NCBI RefSeq assembly: GCF_003952725.1
Contig: NZ_CP032509.1
Span: forward strand, 3,434,001-3,498,000
Source: Georhizobium profundi
Lineage (GTDB): Bacteria; Pseudomonadota; Alphaproteobacteria; Rhizobiales; Rhizobiaceae
Length of the DNA: 64,000 nucleotides
Direction of reading: 5' to 3'
The stretch's first letter is position 1, and each line of letters begins with the position of its first letter. The notes under the pieces are model-generated. The model did no database searches. It saw nothing but the letters and a program-made list of their open reading frames with translations, and was not told the origin of the DNA. Below are positions 8,774-18,335 of the stretch, piece by piece. A program made the translations under genes and the position numbers.

Positions 8774-9223
8774 AGCGTTCCAGAATGTCACCGACGGGTC
8801 CGAACTCGTTACAAAAATCTCATCGTCTTGAAGCCGAGGTTGCACCCCCGCCCTTAAGGAATGGATAAGCCGAAAGGCAGTGGTTCGACCGAACGCCGCC
8901 TATTCAGCGGAAATGGCTGGTTGAGCCTGGTGCAACCGTCGGTATGGTTAACGCTTGGTCTCGCAATGGCCCCCGAAATTTTGACCCAGCCCTGCGGCTT
9001 GTCCTAGTTTCGTGGCATCGAAAGCGAGCCAATCCGGGCATTTGATACAATTGCCCCTGAAGCGTTTCACCAAGTTGGCGCTGCCATCGATCGATAAAAT
9101 TTGAATCAAATTCTGCGGCTCGGCTCAAACGGGCATTTGAACCTTTGCGTTATGGTTCTTCTCAACAAGCGATACCGGGACGGTTCAGAAACCCGGATCC
9201 AACTCTGCGGGAAGGCTTGAACG
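8774..9223. other. Intergenic region between divergent genes
   Basis: About 450 bases with no convincing gene. It separates the kinase operon (minus) from the DUF5330 gene (plus) and should hold both promoters. Short open frames on either strand lack ribosome binding sites and coding bias. Confidence 0.6.
8981..9009 (+). promoter_or_regulatory. Possible sigma-70 promoter
   Basis: TTGACC (8981-8986) and CTAGTT (9004-9009) are 17 bases apart, close to the rhizobial CTTGAC-N17-CTATAT pattern. It would drive the DUF5330 gene with a leader of about 210 bases. Seen by eye only; a weak match. Confidence 0.25.
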
Positions 9224-9649
9224 ATGGGGTTTCTGCTGAAAGGTGCATTCTGGTTTTCGGTTGTCTTGCTCAGCCTTCCTCTTCTGGAAAGCAGAGAGAC
9301 CAGCGAAAACGAGCAGCCGCTGGCGGTCGGGGAAACGATCTTCGCACTCGGCGTGGCGATCGAGGACATCCGCTCCATGTGCGAGCGCCACCCCGATGTC
9401 TGCATCACCGGCGGCGAAACTTTGAACGCACTTGGGCTTCGGGCCCGCGACGGGGCGCGCATTGCCTATCAATATCTCGACTCGGCGCTGGGCGATGGCA
9501 GCGGCGGCGCAGATCCGCTCGCGACCGGCACCGTCTTTGGTGCAACCGCGGAAGCTGCTCCCGCGGTGGCTGGGTCCACGCCCGAAGGGGCCGCGGTCAT
9601 GCTGCCCCCGACCGTCAGGCCTTACACCGCGCCGCAGCCGCTCGATTGA
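9224..9649 (+). CDS. DUF5330 domain-containing protein
   Basis: A 141-residue protein with an N-terminal signal or anchor (FLLKGAFWFSVVLLSLPLL) and the DUF5330 core EDIRSMCERHPDVCITGGE, with two cysteines 7 residues apart that could form a disulfide in the periplasm. The C-terminal third is Ala/Pro-rich and ends VRPYTAPQPLD. Start ATG follows GGGAAGG at a good distance. Function unknown; the family is largely restricted to Hyphomicrobiales. SufE follows 79 bases downstream on the same strand. Confidence 0.8.
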   Translation: MGFLLKGAFWFSVVLLSLPLLESRETSENEQPLAVGETIFALGVAIEDIRSMCERHPDVCITGGETLNALGLRARDGARIAYQYLDSALGDGSGGADPLATGTVFGATAEAAPAVAGSTPEGAAVMLPPTVRPYTAPQPLD

Positions 9650-9728
9650 AATTGCCCGCCCTTTTTCCCGTGATTTTCGGGTGTCTGTCGCCTATATGCG
9701 GCTAGACACTTGAGAGACGGGACCGATC

Positions 9729-10148
9729 ATGACGCCGCTGCAGCAGATCAAGGACGATTTTGCCTTTCTCGACGATTGGGAAGATCGCTATCGCTACGTG
9801 ATCGAACTCGGCCGTACGCTCGACCCGCTGACCGATGACGAGCGGGTCGACCAGAACAAGGTTCAGGGCTGCGCCAGCCAGGTTTGGCTCGTCTCCCGGC
9901 GCGATGGGTCCGAGGGCGATCCGGTGCTGCATTTCCGCGGCGATTCCGATGCCCATATCGTCAAGGGCCTCGTCGCCATCGCTCTCAGTGCTTTCTCCGG
10001 CCGCAAAGCTTCCGAAATAGAGGCTTTCGACGCTTCCAACCTTTTCGATGAGCTGGGGCTCGTCGAGCACCTGTCGCAGCAGCGCGCCAACGGTTTGCGC
10101 TCGATGGTCGCGCGCATCAAGGGCGAAGCCGAACGCGCCGCCGCCTGA
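9729..10148 (+). CDS. sufE: SufE family cysteine desulfuration protein
   Basis: SufE accepts sulfane sulfur from the cysteine desulfurase SufS and passes it to the SufBCD scaffold during iron-sulfur cluster assembly in the cytoplasm. This 139-residue protein has the family core DQNKVQGCASQVWL with the acceptor cysteine at residue 48, and the usual KGLVAIALSAFSG and NGLRSMVARIK helices. It is not next to the other suf genes here. It converges on the DUF6456 gene with 6 bases between stop codons. Confidence 0.95.
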   Translation: MTPLQQIKDDFAFLDDWEDRYRYVIELGRTLDPLTDDERVDQNKVQGCASQVWLVSRRDGSEGDPVLHFRGDSDAHIVKGLVAIALSAFSGRKASEIEAFDASNLFDELGLVEHLSQQRANGLRSMVARIKGEAERAAA

Positions 10149-10154
10149 GATCAT

Positions 10155-10931
10155 TCATCGGGTAAAGCCATAGTGGCGGCTCAGCGCCGAAAGGCCGGAC
10201 CGGAGCATGATCTTTGCCGACCGTGCCGGCCATTGGCGCTCGCGCTCCACCAGTTCCAGCCCCTTTTCGAAGCAGCAGACATCCAGCACGACACCGGAAA
10301 GCTCCGGACCGATGGCCTGCACGGCCCTGTCGATGCGTTGGCGGGCCGCCATCGCCGAATCCGATATGTCAGCCGCGCCATTGGCCGAGCGTCCCGAGGA
10401 GCTGGCGACGCTTGCTTCCCAGTTCGCGGAGATGCGCGGCTGCATGTGCCCTCGCACGAAGTCGCGCGAAAGCCGCTCGCCGGCTTCGCGCTGTTGCCCG
10501 CTCAAGAACGCCTGCCCGTCCCTGCCCTTCATGCGCGCGATCGCAGCCAGCGGCGATTCTGCCATGTTGCGCGCAACGACGGCTTGCTTCCCGTCGATCG
10601 TGACCGTATCCATCTCGATCTGCCCAGGCTGGCTTTGAAAGCAGATAACGTCGCCATCGAGTCCGGCGCCGGCCAAGGCCCGTCGCGCAAAGCTCAAGCC
10701 GGTGTCACTGGTACGCAATCCATCCTTAGTATCCACGAGCAGCCCTGCCCGCAACGCAGCGGACAGCAGCGATGACGCCACCCGCGACGTCTTGCCATCG
10801 GGCGCCGTGAGAACGATCGCCTTCGATGTCTTTTCTTTTGCGACACCGCCCGTACAAAAGCGCACGAGCTTCAAGGTCTGCCGCGCGAGTTTGTCTTGGT
10901 CGGAAACACTAGAACCCACGCGCGCGCCCAT
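10155..10931 (-). CDS. DUF6456 domain-containing protein
   Basis: A protein of about 258 residues. The C-terminal half (ESPLAAIARMKGRDGQAFLSG to the end) matches the DUF6456 family: arginine-rich helices, then DVCCFEKGLELVERERQWPARSAKIMLRSGLSALSRHYG. The N-terminal part (KLVRFCTGGVAKEK, ALRAGLLV) looks like a winged-helix region. Start: ATG at 10931, which overlaps the preceding DnaA-IV gene by 23 bases; a GTG at 10919 is the alternative. The overlap implies coupled translation, and the DnaA-domain partner suggests a link to DNA binding or replication control; this is inference. Function unknown. Confidence 0.75.
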   Translation of the reverse strand: MGARVGSSVSDQDKLARQTLKLVRFCTGGVAKEKTSKAIVLTAPDGKTSRVASSLLSAALRAGLLVDTKDGLRTSDTGLSFARRALAGAGLDGDVICFQSQPGQIEMDTVTIDGKQAVVARNMAESPLAAIARMKGRDGQAFLSGQQREAGERLSRDFVRGHMQPRISANWEASVASSSGRSANGAADISDSAMAARQRIDRAVQAIGPELSGVVLDVCCFEKGLELVERERQWPARSAKIMLRSGLSALSRHYGFTR

Positions 10932-11340
10932 CTCGCTGGAAGACCGCGGCCGCAACACGCTCGATGGAGGCGATGAAGCGATCGAATGCCGGGTCATCGC
11001 GGCGGTCCTCCACGACGTGGCATGCATGGCTCACCGTCGTTCGATCCCTGCCGAACGCGAGGCCCAGATCCGTGAGGGAGTGGCACAGCACCACATGCGA
11101 AACATACATCGCGATCTGCCGTCGCTGAACCATCGCGCGGCGCGATGCCGCTCCTTCTCGCCTGTGGCTTCTCTTGGGTACCGGCTCGCCGGCAACCAGC
11201 GCGTCCATCTCGTCGACCACCGCCTGGATCGCCCGGCACTGGTCCACGAGATGCACGTTCCCAACTGAGGCAAAGTCCGGCAGCGATCCGCCTGGCCGGA
11301 TGCGTTCACTTGTGGGTGCGGTCGAAATCTGGGATGGCAT
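10909..11340 (-). CDS. Stand-alone DnaA domain IV-like DNA-binding protein
   Basis: A 143-residue protein without the AAA+ ATPase of DnaA. Residues about 72-130 match the C-terminal DnaA DNA-binding domain: RQIAMYVSHVVLCHSLTDLGLAFGRD and RTTVSHACHVVE correspond to the basic-loop helix and the signature helix. The histidine of the usual GRDHTTVxHA signature is Arg here (GRDRTTVSHA). The N-terminal 70 residues are polar linker plus one helix. Start: ATG at 11340 has AGGA 8 bases upstream; an ATG at 11355 has none. It is followed by, and overlaps, the DUF6456 gene. It probably binds DnaA-box-like DNA; whether it affects replication or transcription is not known. Confidence 0.85.
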   Translation of the reverse strand: MPSQISTAPTSERIRPGGSLPDFASVGNVHLVDQCRAIQAVVDEMDALVAGEPVPKRSHRREGAASRRAMVQRRQIAMYVSHVVLCHSLTDLGLAFGRDRTTVSHACHVVEDRRDDPAFDRFIASIERVAAAVFQRDGRARGF

Positions 11341-11491
11341 GCTCGTTTCCTGCATATAGGATTATATTCTTAATCCAACACGCGGTGCGGGGACAAGTGA
11401 CTCCACGGAAATGTGAAAGCGAGGCGCGTAATCGCAACGGATGCCGATACGCTTCCTATGAGAAATTGATTGTTGTCCCCGTTTCGAAAAC

Positions 11492-11527
11492 AAAAAAGCC
11501 CAGCCGGCGATCCGGCTGGGCTTTTTT
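11492..11527. terminator. Strong Rho-independent terminator of mucR
   Basis: A perfect inverted repeat AAAAAAGCCCAGCCGG / CCGGCTGGGCTTTTTT with a 4-base loop. It lies 23 bases after the mucR stop codon and carries runs of A and T on both sides, so it would work in either direction. It separates mucR from the DnaA-IV gene. Confidence 0.9.
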
Positions 11528-11549
11528 CAACAGGCCTGGAAGACTGGGA

Positions 11550-11978
11550 TTACTTTCCGCGGCGCTTGCGCTTCTGGCCGAGGCCCATCTCCTTGGCGAG
11601 GCGCGAGCGGGCTTCCGCATAGGCCGGGGCGACCATCGGGTAGTCGGCGGTCAGGTCCCACTTCTCGCGATACTCTTCCGGGCTCAGCGTGTGGTGCGTC
11701 ATCAGGTGGCGCTTCAGCGATTTGAACTTGAGGCCGCATTCGAGGCAGGTGATCTGGTCATCCTGGACGGAGCGCTTGATCGGCACGGCTGGCTTCGGCT
11801 TTTCGACAACAACAGCTTCCTGTCGCACTGTCATGTTGCCTAGGGCATGATGCACATCAGCAATCAGAGCAGACAATTCACCGACGGGCACGACATTGTT
11901 GCTGACATAGGCAGCTACGACCTCGGCCGTAAGTTCCACGATCAGTTCTTTATTGTCCATCTCACTCGTCTCTTCCAT
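11550..11978 (-). CDS. mucR: MucR/Ros family zinc-finger transcriptional regulator
   Basis: A 142-residue prokaryotic zinc-finger regulator. MucR/Ros proteins bind AT-rich DNA in Hyphomicrobiales and control exopolysaccharide, motility, virulence and cell-cycle genes. Residues 10-50 ([18 protein letters not shown]) form the family N-terminal oligomerisation region. The zinc site is Cys78, Cys81, His91 and His96 (C-x2-C-x9-H-x4-H), one number off the classic Ros positions; [18 protein letters not shown] follows. Start: ATG at 11978 (MEETSEM) fits homologue lengths; ATG 11960 is possible. The upstream region is AT-rich, in line with autoregulation, and a strong terminator follows. Confidence 0.95.
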   Translation of the reverse strand: MEETSEMDNKELIVELTAEVVAAYVSNNVVPVGELSALIADVHHALGNMTVRQEAVVVEKPKPAVPIKRSVQDDQITCLECGLKFKSLKRHLMTHHTLSPEEYREKWDLTADYPMVAPAYAEARSRLAKEMGLGQKRKRRGK

Positions 11979-12289
11979 CGACTGCCCCGAAACCTCTATC
12001 CAAAACTCATTCAACACGGCGATTCATCGCTGTTTTTCATATTATAACAGAAAGATAAAGTGGAAAATCGGATATTTTTCGATGCCAATGAATAATCTAT
12101 CCATTGTCCAAGATTCAAATCGTTACAAAAGACGTGCCGAGCGCGTCTGAGTTGTATTCGTTGACAACACTCTACATCCGCTTAACATCGAAGAATGAGA
12201 ACGGACACAGAACAGAGACCATCTGGCAGGGTGCATAGCGCCGGCTGCTGAAGGCATGCTCCCATGACGAGCGACTGCCTGTTGGCCGG
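11979..12289. other. AT-rich mucR upstream region
   Basis: About 310 bases without a gene, between mucR and the end of the antiporter operon. The stretch 12030-12180 is clearly richer in A and T than the surrounding sequence, with several runs of A or T. It should hold the mucR promoter and is the kind of DNA MucR itself binds. Confidence 0.5.
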
Positions 12290-12655
12290 TTACTCTGACC
12301 TGGATCCTGACGCTGTAGCCGAACCCGGCTCGACCGGCATTTCGTTCAGCACGGTCAGCGGCGACAAGGTATACCCAGCAGCATAAGCGGCACGGGCAAG
12401 AAGATGCGCCGAGATCGGTGCAGTCAAAAGCAGGAAGATGACGCCGGCGATGGCGCGCATGAAGGTGCCGCCATCCAGCGCATGAAGACCAAGCGCGATC
12501 AGCAGAAGGCCCGAGCCCACAGTTCCAGCCTTGGATGCCGCGTGCATACGCGAATACACGTCCGGCAGGCGCACAATGCCGACGGCCGCCAGGAGCGAAA
12601 AGATTGCGCCCACGACCACGAGCGCAGCGGTGAGAAGTTCGATCGCGAGGGTCAT
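12290..12655 (-). CDS. mnhG: Cation/proton antiporter subunit G (Mrp/Pha type)
   Basis: The 121-residue last subunit of the Mrp/Mnh/Pha antiporter, an inner-membrane complex that exchanges Na+ or K+ for protons. Three hydrophobic helices are visible, and [24 protein letters not shown] is the MnhG signature. The ATG overlaps the stop of subunit F (ATGA), so translation is coupled. The C-terminal 20 residues are polar and Ser-rich. Confidence 0.93.
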   Translation of the reverse strand: MTLAIELLTAALVVVGAIFSLLAAVGIVRLPDVYSRMHAASKAGTVGSGLLLIALGLHALDGGTFMRAIAGVIFLLLTAPISAHLLARAAYAAGYTLSPLTVLNEMPVEPGSATASGSRSE

Positions 12656-12999
12656 GACACCTTCTCTTCGACTGCGGTTTGCTCGCGGCTGGCAGTGCCA
12701 TTCGGCTGGGACGCACCGCGCTCGGCGTTGACGAGGATGAAACGTGCAAACGCGACAGTGGCCAGGAAGCCGACAAGTGCCAGAGCGATCGCGATGTCGA
12801 CGTAGAGCGTGAAGCCCGTATAGATGCCGATGGCCGCTATCAGCCCTATTGCGACGGCAACCAGCATGTCGAGTGCAACGACCCGGTCAGGCAGCGTCGG
12901 TCCCTTGATGACGCGATAAACGCACAGGAGCAGCGCAAGGCTCAAGATCACGAAGGCAAAAGTCAAAGACGCTTCAAGGATGGGGCCAAGCTCTGTCAC
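12652..12999 (-). CDS. mnhF: Cation/proton antiporter subunit F (Mrp/Pha type)
   Basis: A 115-residue subunit with three membrane helices. [29 protein letters not shown] is the MnhF/PhaF signature; Asp in PDRVVALD is conserved in the family. Overlaps of four bases (ATGA) link it to subunit E before it and subunit G after it. The C-terminal tail beyond about residue 92 is polar and probably cytoplasmic. Confidence 0.93.
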   Translation of the reverse strand: MTELGPILEASLTFAFVILSLALLLCVYRVIKGPTLPDRVVALDMLVAVAIGLIAAIGIYTGFTLYVDIAIALALVGFLATVAFARFILVNAERGASQPNGTASREQTAVEEKVS

Positions 13000-13469
13000 C
13001 GGAAAGCCTCCATGATGCGCCGCTCGAACCCGCCCTTGATGTCGCGCCTGATACCCTCAGGATCGGAGCAGTCGATCGCATGAATGAAGAGCGTCTTCTT
13101 GTCGTCCGACACATCGAGCGACAGCGTGCCCGGCGTCAACGTGATCAGGTTGGCAAGCAGCGTGATCTCGCCGTCGCGATCCACATCGAGCGGCAGCGCC
13201 AGAATGCCGGGCTTCACGTCCATCTTCGGCGAGGCGACCAGCACGGCCACTTTCCAAGCCGACAGGGCCAGCTCTTTCAGGAACAGAAGGACCAGGGCAA
13301 GGATCCGTTTCACCCGCGTCAAATAGCCTGCCGAGCCGACCTGCTCGCGGATGAGCATCAGCGCCAGAAAGCCGAGTACAAAGCCGAAAGCGATGTTCAG
13401 CTCGGAGAAAGAGCCCGATACTGCACCCCAGGCAAATGCCAGAAGAATATTGGCCAGAAACAGCTTCAA
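12996..13469 (-). CDS. mnhE: Cation/proton antiporter subunit E (Mrp/Pha type)
   Basis: A 157-residue subunit. Start is a TTG at 13469, because AAGGAG lies 8 bases upstream and the TTG overlaps the TGA stop of subunit D; the open frame continues upstream, but only inside the D gene. Two membrane segments near the N-terminus are followed by a soluble domain with [25 protein letters not shown], the MnhE signature. The E subunit is needed for assembly in other Mrp complexes. Confidence 0.92.
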   Translation of the reverse strand: MKLFLANILLAFAWGAVSGSFSELNIAFGFVLGFLALMLIREQVGSAGYLTRVKRILALVLLFLKELALSAWKVAVLVASPKMDVKPGILALPLDVDRDGEITLLANLITLTPGTLSLDVSDDKKTLFIHAIDCSDPEGIRRDIKGGFERRIMEAFR

Positions 13470-15034
13470 TTGACGGCTCCTTCCGCGGGAAAGACCGATT
13501 GGATGTAGGCTGACGGATCGAGCAGACCGGCTGCCGCACTGTCGCTCAATTGCAGCAACGTTTCGGGAAACACGCCAAAGCCGACCGTCAGGGCGACGAG
13601 AGCGAGAAGTGGCAACAGCGAAGTCATCTTCATCTGCACCGCTGCCGGTGCGCCCATAGCCTCCGGCGCCGGCTTCCAATAGGCGTGAGCCCAGACGCGG
13701 CCAACAGCAATGGTTGTCAGGAAGCCGGTCAGGAGAATGATCGTCGCGAGCCCGGTCGCGCCGTTATCCAGTGATGCACGGACCAGCATGGCCTTCGGCC
13801 AGAAACCGCTGAAAGGCGGCAAGCCGGAGACCGAAAAGAACAACACCAGCGACATTGCCGCAAAGAGTACGTTGCTCCGGTAAAGTCCGCCCAGATCATT
13901 CATAGAGAAAGACTTGCCGATCCGGGCAGCAATGCCCGACGCCACGTAAAGCGCCGTCATCACGACCATCGAATGCAGTGCGTAGAAGATCGCCGCTGAG
14001 ACCGCTTCAGCTGTCGCAAGCGCAATCCCTGCGAGCATGATGCCGATCCCGGAGACGACAAGGTAGCCGAGCAGTCGCCGATAGTCCGTTTGGGCCAGCG
14101 CCCCGAATGCGCCAAGCAGCATGGTCAGCATCGCGGCCCAGGCGATCACGTCCGCAAAGGCGTCTCGTTGGTCCGGAAACAGCATCAGCAGCGTGCGCGC
14201 CAGCGCATAGATGCCGACCTTCGTCAGCAGGCCGGCAAAGAGCGCGGATACGACGACTTTCGGCGTGTGATAGGAGGCGGGAAGCCAGAAGCTCACCGGA
14301 AACGCAGCTGCCTTCATGCCGAAGGCGAAGAGATAGAGCGCCGCCAGCGTATAAAGCGGCCGAGCATCGTCTATGGTGCGCGCCTGCATGGCGATATCGG
14401 CCATATTGAGCGTGCCGAAGACGCCATAGAGATAGCCGGTCGCGACGAGGAACATGGTCGTCGCAATCAAATTCAGGAAAGCATATTTCGTCGCGCCGTC
14501 GATCTGGCGATCTTCAGAGCCAAGCACCTGCAGACCGAAAGAGGCGATCAGCAGAACTTCGAACCAGACATACAGGTTGAAGATGTCGCCGGTGACGAAG
14601 GCGCCGATCACGCCGGCCATCATCAGGAACAGGAACGAGAAGAAGCCGTAGCGGCGGCCGGTCGTGTCGACATCCTCGGCAGCGTAGATCGCGCAGGCTA
14701 CAGCCACGATCGAAGCCGTAACAGCAAGGATCGCTCCCAGTACATCCACCGTGAACGAAATGCCGAAAGGCGGCAGCCACCGCCCCATGGTCATGGTCAC
14801 TGGACCATTTTCGACCACATGCGCCAGCAGCGCGCCACACAACACGAACAAGCCGATCAGCCCGATGATCGCAGCCTTGGCCTGCAATTCTGCGTTCTTG
14901 CGCAGCATCATCAGCAGTGCGCCGGCAATCAGGCAGTACGGCACAGGCGCAATCACCAGCCAGTCGGCCAGCGCCAGCGGCTCCATCACGAATGCGCGGG
15001 AATAATCGATTGCTGCCTCGGAAGGTCCGGCCAT
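13466..15034 (-). CDS. mnhD: Cation/proton antiporter subunit D (Mrp/Pha type)
   Basis: A 522-residue polytopic membrane protein of the NuoM/NuoN-like family, one of the two large ion-translocating subunits of the Mrp complex. About 14 hydrophobic segments are present. Conserved landmarks include WFEVLLIASFGLQVLG with the key membrane Glu, FGMKAAAFPVSFWLPASYHTPKVVVSALFAGLLTKVGIYA with the key Lys residues, and GLPPFSGFWPK. The start ATG at 15034 lies 18 bases after the stop of subunit C. Confidence 0.95.
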   Translation of the reverse strand: MAGPSEAAIDYSRAFVMEPLALADWLVIAPVPYCLIAGALLMMLRKNAELQAKAAIIGLIGLFVLCGALLAHVVENGPVTMTMGRWLPPFGISFTVDVLGAILAVTASIVAVACAIYAAEDVDTTGRRYGFFSFLFLMMAGVIGAFVTGDIFNLYVWFEVLLIASFGLQVLGSEDRQIDGATKYAFLNLIATTMFLVATGYLYGVFGTLNMADIAMQARTIDDARPLYTLAALYLFAFGMKAAAFPVSFWLPASYHTPKVVVSALFAGLLTKVGIYALARTLLMLFPDQRDAFADVIAWAAMLTMLLGAFGALAQTDYRRLLGYLVVSGIGIMLAGIALATAEAVSAAIFYALHSMVVMTALYVASGIAARIGKSFSMNDLGGLYRSNVLFAAMSLVLFFSVSGLPPFSGFWPKAMLVRASLDNGATGLATIILLTGFLTTIAVGRVWAHAYWKPAPEAMGAPAAVQMKMTSLLPLLALVALTVGFGVFPETLLQLSDSAAAGLLDPSAYIQSVFPAEGAVN

Positions 15035-15052
15035 CTTGATCAGTGGTCCTTG

Positions 15053-15430
15053 CTAGTAGCCCAGCGGCGGCAATGGGTCGTCCGCGGGCTCGGCCAGACG
15101 CATGTCGCGGGAATCGTCAGTGCCCAGCTCCTGGTATGCGCGAAAGCCCAGCACCAGCAGAAAGGCGAAGAACGAGAATGAGATGACGATGGCCGTGAGG
15201 ATCAGCGCTTGTGGGAGCGGATTGGCGATCGGGATCAGCGGCGCGTCGAGCCCGGCCGGAATGATCGGTGGCACGTCCCGCGTGAGCCTGCCCGACGTGA
15301 AGATTAGGAGATTCACGCCATTACCAAGCACTGCAACACCCATAAGGATGCGGATCGTGTGGCGCGACGTCATCAGATAGATGGCGGTGGTGAAAAGCAG
15401 TCCGACGAAAATCGCGAGAACCGGCTCCAT
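15053..15430 (-). CDS. mnhC: Cation/proton antiporter subunit C (Mrp/Pha type)
   Basis: A 125-residue NuoK-like subunit with three membrane helices (EPVLAIFVGLLFTTAIYLM, RILMGVAVLGNGVNLLIF, ALILTAIVISFSFFAFLLVL). The ATG at 15430 shares one base with the stop of subunit B (TGATG). A longer reading to 15565 lies inside the B gene and is rejected. GVAVLGNGVNLLIF and DPLPQALILTAIVI-like sequence are family hallmarks. Confidence 0.94.
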   Translation of the reverse strand: MEPVLAIFVGLLFTTAIYLMTSRHTIRILMGVAVLGNGVNLLIFTSGRLTRDVPPIIPAGLDAPLIPIANPLPQALILTAIVISFSFFAFLLVLGFRAYQELGTDDSRDMRLAEPADDPLPPLGY

Positions 15431-15849
15431 CAGATCTCGTCCCTTTCTTCCAGCGCAAGAGCGATCGAACCGATCGTACCGACAACCGCGAAATAGACGC
15501 CGATGTCGAAGAACAACACGGTCGAAAGCGGAACCTCGACCCCGAAGATCACGGGATAGATCCACAGGCCGGTCATGAACGGCACGCCGACGAAAATCGA
15601 GACGACACCCGCGACGGCACCCAGCACCACGCCGAAGGCTGCAATGTTCATCGGGTGAAAATAGATCGCGCGGCGAACGGGTGCCACGCCGGAGGCGATG
15701 CCGTAGATCGCGAGAGCCGACGCCGCGATCAACCCGCCGATGAAGCCACCGCCCGGTTCGTTGTGGCCGCGCAGCAGAACGAAGATCGAGAAAACGATCA
15801 TCAAGGTGGACAGATAAGGTGCGACGGTTCTGAAAATCAGTGTGCGCAT
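15430..15849 (-). CDS. mnhB: Cation/proton antiporter subunit B (MnhB type)
   Basis: A 139-residue MnhB protein with four membrane helices and the signature [28 protein letters not shown]. Start: ATG at 15849 ([13 protein letters not shown]), two bases away from the stop of subunit A, as in homologues; ATGs at 15864 and farther lie inside the A gene. The subunit is separate from the B-like C-terminal region carried by subunit A. Confidence 0.94.
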   Translation of the reverse strand: MRTLIFRTVAPYLSTLMIVFSIFVLLRGHNEPGGGFIGGLIAASALAIYGIASGVAPVRRAIYFHPMNIAAFGVVLGAVAGVVSIFVGVPFMTGLWIYPVIFGVEVPLSTVLFFDIGVYFAVVGTIGSIALALEERDEI

Positions 15850-15850
15850 G

Positions 15851-18226
15851 TCACGCCTCGCCATCAGCTGTTCGCGGTGCGATCGGCGCATCCGCCGGCC
15901 GCGGCCGCTGACGCGTGCGCACGCGCAACAGCGCCAGGATGGCCAGACCAGCGATCGTCACCACCGCGATTTCCCCCAGCGTATCCGTGCCGCGGAAGTC
16001 GACCAGAATGACGTTGACGATGTTGGCGCCGTGGGCGATCGGACGGGAGAATTCGTTGAAGAACTCCGTCAGCCGCATGTCGAGCGTGCCCTGCGTGACC
16101 TTGAGCAGATAGAGCGTGAAGGCCAACCCGCCCGCGATCGCGATGGCGCCGCTGACGATCCGTTCGCCCGTCGGCCGGTAGTCGGAGGCATTCAGCCGAA
16201 GCCGTGTCATCACCAGTGCGAGGATGACGACCGACAGGGTCTCCACCATGAACTGGGTGAAGGACAGATCCGGTGCGCCGAAGAGCATGAAGATCAACGC
16301 GACGGCGAAACCCTGAATCCCGAGCGACACGATGGCCGTCACCCTGTCCTTGGCGACGATCACCGCGAAGAGACCAAGAATGCCGATGCCGATGATCGCG
16401 AGTTCGTGGAAACGGATATCGCTCGGCCAGGCCGGCCATTGTGGCAGTTCGTCGAACAACACCATCGGCAGGAGAAGGGCGAGCGCGATGAAGGCAAATG
16501 TCACCTTCACGTAGAAGTCCAGCCGCCCGGGCTGAAGAAGTACCGTGACGCGGAACGAGAAGCGGACGAGACCGCGCATGAACTGGTCGAAACCGCGGTC
16601 CGGCCCCCACCCGATGGCCGCAAGGACATTTGCGATCGTTCCCCGCAACTGGTCCGCCGCCAGATAGGCGCCGATCCCGACGGCGACGGTGAGGATCGAG
16701 AGGAAAAGTGGCATGCCGATCGAGGGGATCAGCGAAATGGAAACCGGGGTCGCCTCCCCTGCGACGGCGGAGGCCATCGGCGTCGATATCCCGGCATGGA
16801 CGAAGCCTGAAAGGAGCGCGGCCAGAAGACCGGCGGAGGCAAGCACGACGGGGCCGAGCCACAACATCACAGGCCCTTCATGCGCGTGCTTGGGCGTCTG
16901 AACCGGCGAACCGAGGAACGGCTTCAAAGCAACGGCAAAGCCGATCACCAGCATCAACGCATTGCCGACGATGGCGACCAGCGTGAAGGTCAGCGCCCAT
17001 GGGTTCGTCGCCCAAAGTGCGTAATAGATCTCTTCCTTGGCAAGAAATCCGAAGAATGGCGGCAGGCCCGCCATCGAAATCGCCGCTGCGAGCGCGGCTG
17101 CAAAGGTAATGGGCATCGCAGCCCGCAAGCCGCCGAGCCTGGTCACGTCGCGCGTGCCCGCTTCATGGTCGATCGTACCGGCCACCATGAACAGGCAGCC
17201 CTTGAAGAGCGAGTGCGCCACAAGATAGAGCACGGCCGCCTCGATCGCATGCTCGCTCCCAAGGCCGGTGAGCATCACCAGCAGACCCAACGAAGACACC
17301 GTCGTATAGGCGAGCATCAGCTTCAGATCGGTCTGGCGAACGGCAAGAAGCGTGCCGACGATGAGCGTCGTGCCACCGAAGACAGGCAGGATCGTTTCCC
17401 ATGCCACCGTGTCCCCGAATGCGGGATTGAGCCGCATCAGCAGGTAGACCCCGGCCTTCACCATTGTTGCCGAATGCAGGTAGGCTGAGACGGGCGTCGG
17501 CGCCTCCATGGCGTTCGGAAGCCAGAAGTGCAGCGGAAACTGCGCCGATTTCGTGAACGCGCCGCCAAGCACAAGGATAAGCGCTGCCAGATAGTAAGGG
17601 CTGTCGCGCATCACGTCGCCGGACGCGAGCAGTTCCGACATCGAGCCGATGCCGGTGACGTTCCAGACGAGAAGCAAGCCGGCCAAAAGCAGAAGCCCGC
17701 CCCCGCCGGTCACGATCAGCGCCTGCAGGGCCGCGCGGCGTGAGGCCTCACGGGTGTGATCGAAGCCGATCAGCAGGAACGACGTGATCGACGTCAGCTC
17801 CCAATAGACGAATAGCGTGAGAAAGTTGTCTGCGAGGACCAGGCCAAGCATCGCGCCCATGAACAGCAGGATGAAGGACAGGAAGCGCCCAAGCTGCGGG
17901 TGCCCTTTCAGGTACCCGCCCGCATAGATGACGATGAGCGTGCCGATGCCGGAGATCAGCAGCGCGAAGGTGAGCGACAGGCCGTCGATGTACCAGGAGA
18001 AGTCGACGCCAATGCTCGGTATCCAGGCGAAGCCGCCCGTGATCGTCTCACCTGCGCTGACCGCACCGAGATGCGCCAGCATGTAGATGAAGATCGCGGC
18101 AGGTGCGGCCGCCAACACCCAGGCGGCATTCTGCTTCAACTGACGAACGAGAAAAGGTGCGAACAGCGCCGCGATAAACGGCAGCAGCATCATCGCCAGC
18201 GTCGTGCCTGCCGCTTCGGCACCCAT
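15851..18226 (-). CDS. mnhA: Cation/proton antiporter subunit A (Mrp/Pha type)
   Basis: A 791-residue giant subunit with about 20 membrane helices. The NuoL-like part (1-480) has [48 protein letters not shown] and [13 protein letters not shown], with the conserved Glu and Lys of ion-pumping subunits. The extension (about 570-780) has [27 protein letters not shown] and [18 protein letters not shown], the MrpA C-terminal, MnhB-like region. First gene of the seven-gene operon; its promoter must lie in 18227-18451, shared with msrB. Confidence 0.95.
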   Translation of the reverse strand: MGAEAAGTTLAMMLLPFIAALFAPFLVRQLKQNAAWVLAAAPAAIFIYMLAHLGAVSAGETITGGFAWIPSIGVDFSWYIDGLSLTFALLISGIGTLIVIYAGGYLKGHPQLGRFLSFILLFMGAMLGLVLADNFLTLFVYWELTSITSFLLIGFDHTREASRRAALQALIVTGGGGLLLLAGLLLVWNVTGIGSMSELLASGDVMRDSPYYLAALILVLGGAFTKSAQFPLHFWLPNAMEAPTPVSAYLHSATMVKAGVYLLMRLNPAFGDTVAWETILPVFGGTTLIVGTLLAVRQTDLKLMLAYTTVSSLGLLVMLTGLGSEHAIEAAVLYLVAHSLFKGCLFMVAGTIDHEAGTRDVTRLGGLRAAMPITFAAALAAAISMAGLPPFFGFLAKEEIYYALWATNPWALTFTLVAIVGNALMLVIGFAVALKPFLGSPVQTPKHAHEGPVMLWLGPVVLASAGLLAALLSGFVHAGISTPMASAVAGEATPVSISLIPSIGMPLFLSILTVAVGIGAYLAADQLRGTIANVLAAIGWGPDRGFDQFMRGLVRFSFRVTVLLQPGRLDFYVKVTFAFIALALLLPMVLFDELPQWPAWPSDIRFHELAIIGIGILGLFAVIVAKDRVTAIVSLGIQGFAVALIFMLFGAPDLSFTQFMVETLSVVILALVMTRLRLNASDYRPTGERIVSGAIAIAGGLAFTLYLLKVTQGTLDMRLTEFFNEFSRPIAHGANIVNVILVDFRGTDTLGEIAVVTIAGLAILALLRVRTRQRPRPADAPIAPRTADGEA

Positions 18227-18335
18227 GGTCTCTCCCGAACCTTCTTATCGCAGGATTGCCGCCGCACGGATTGCGGCGAAAACGTGCCGGCCTACTTAAT
18301 TTGAGGCGCGTTCCCATGCAAGTGGATCGTCTACG

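Noticed and set aside
8904..9128. 74-codon frame in the kinase/DUF5330 gap
   Set aside because: No start signal and no coding bias; treated as promoter region.
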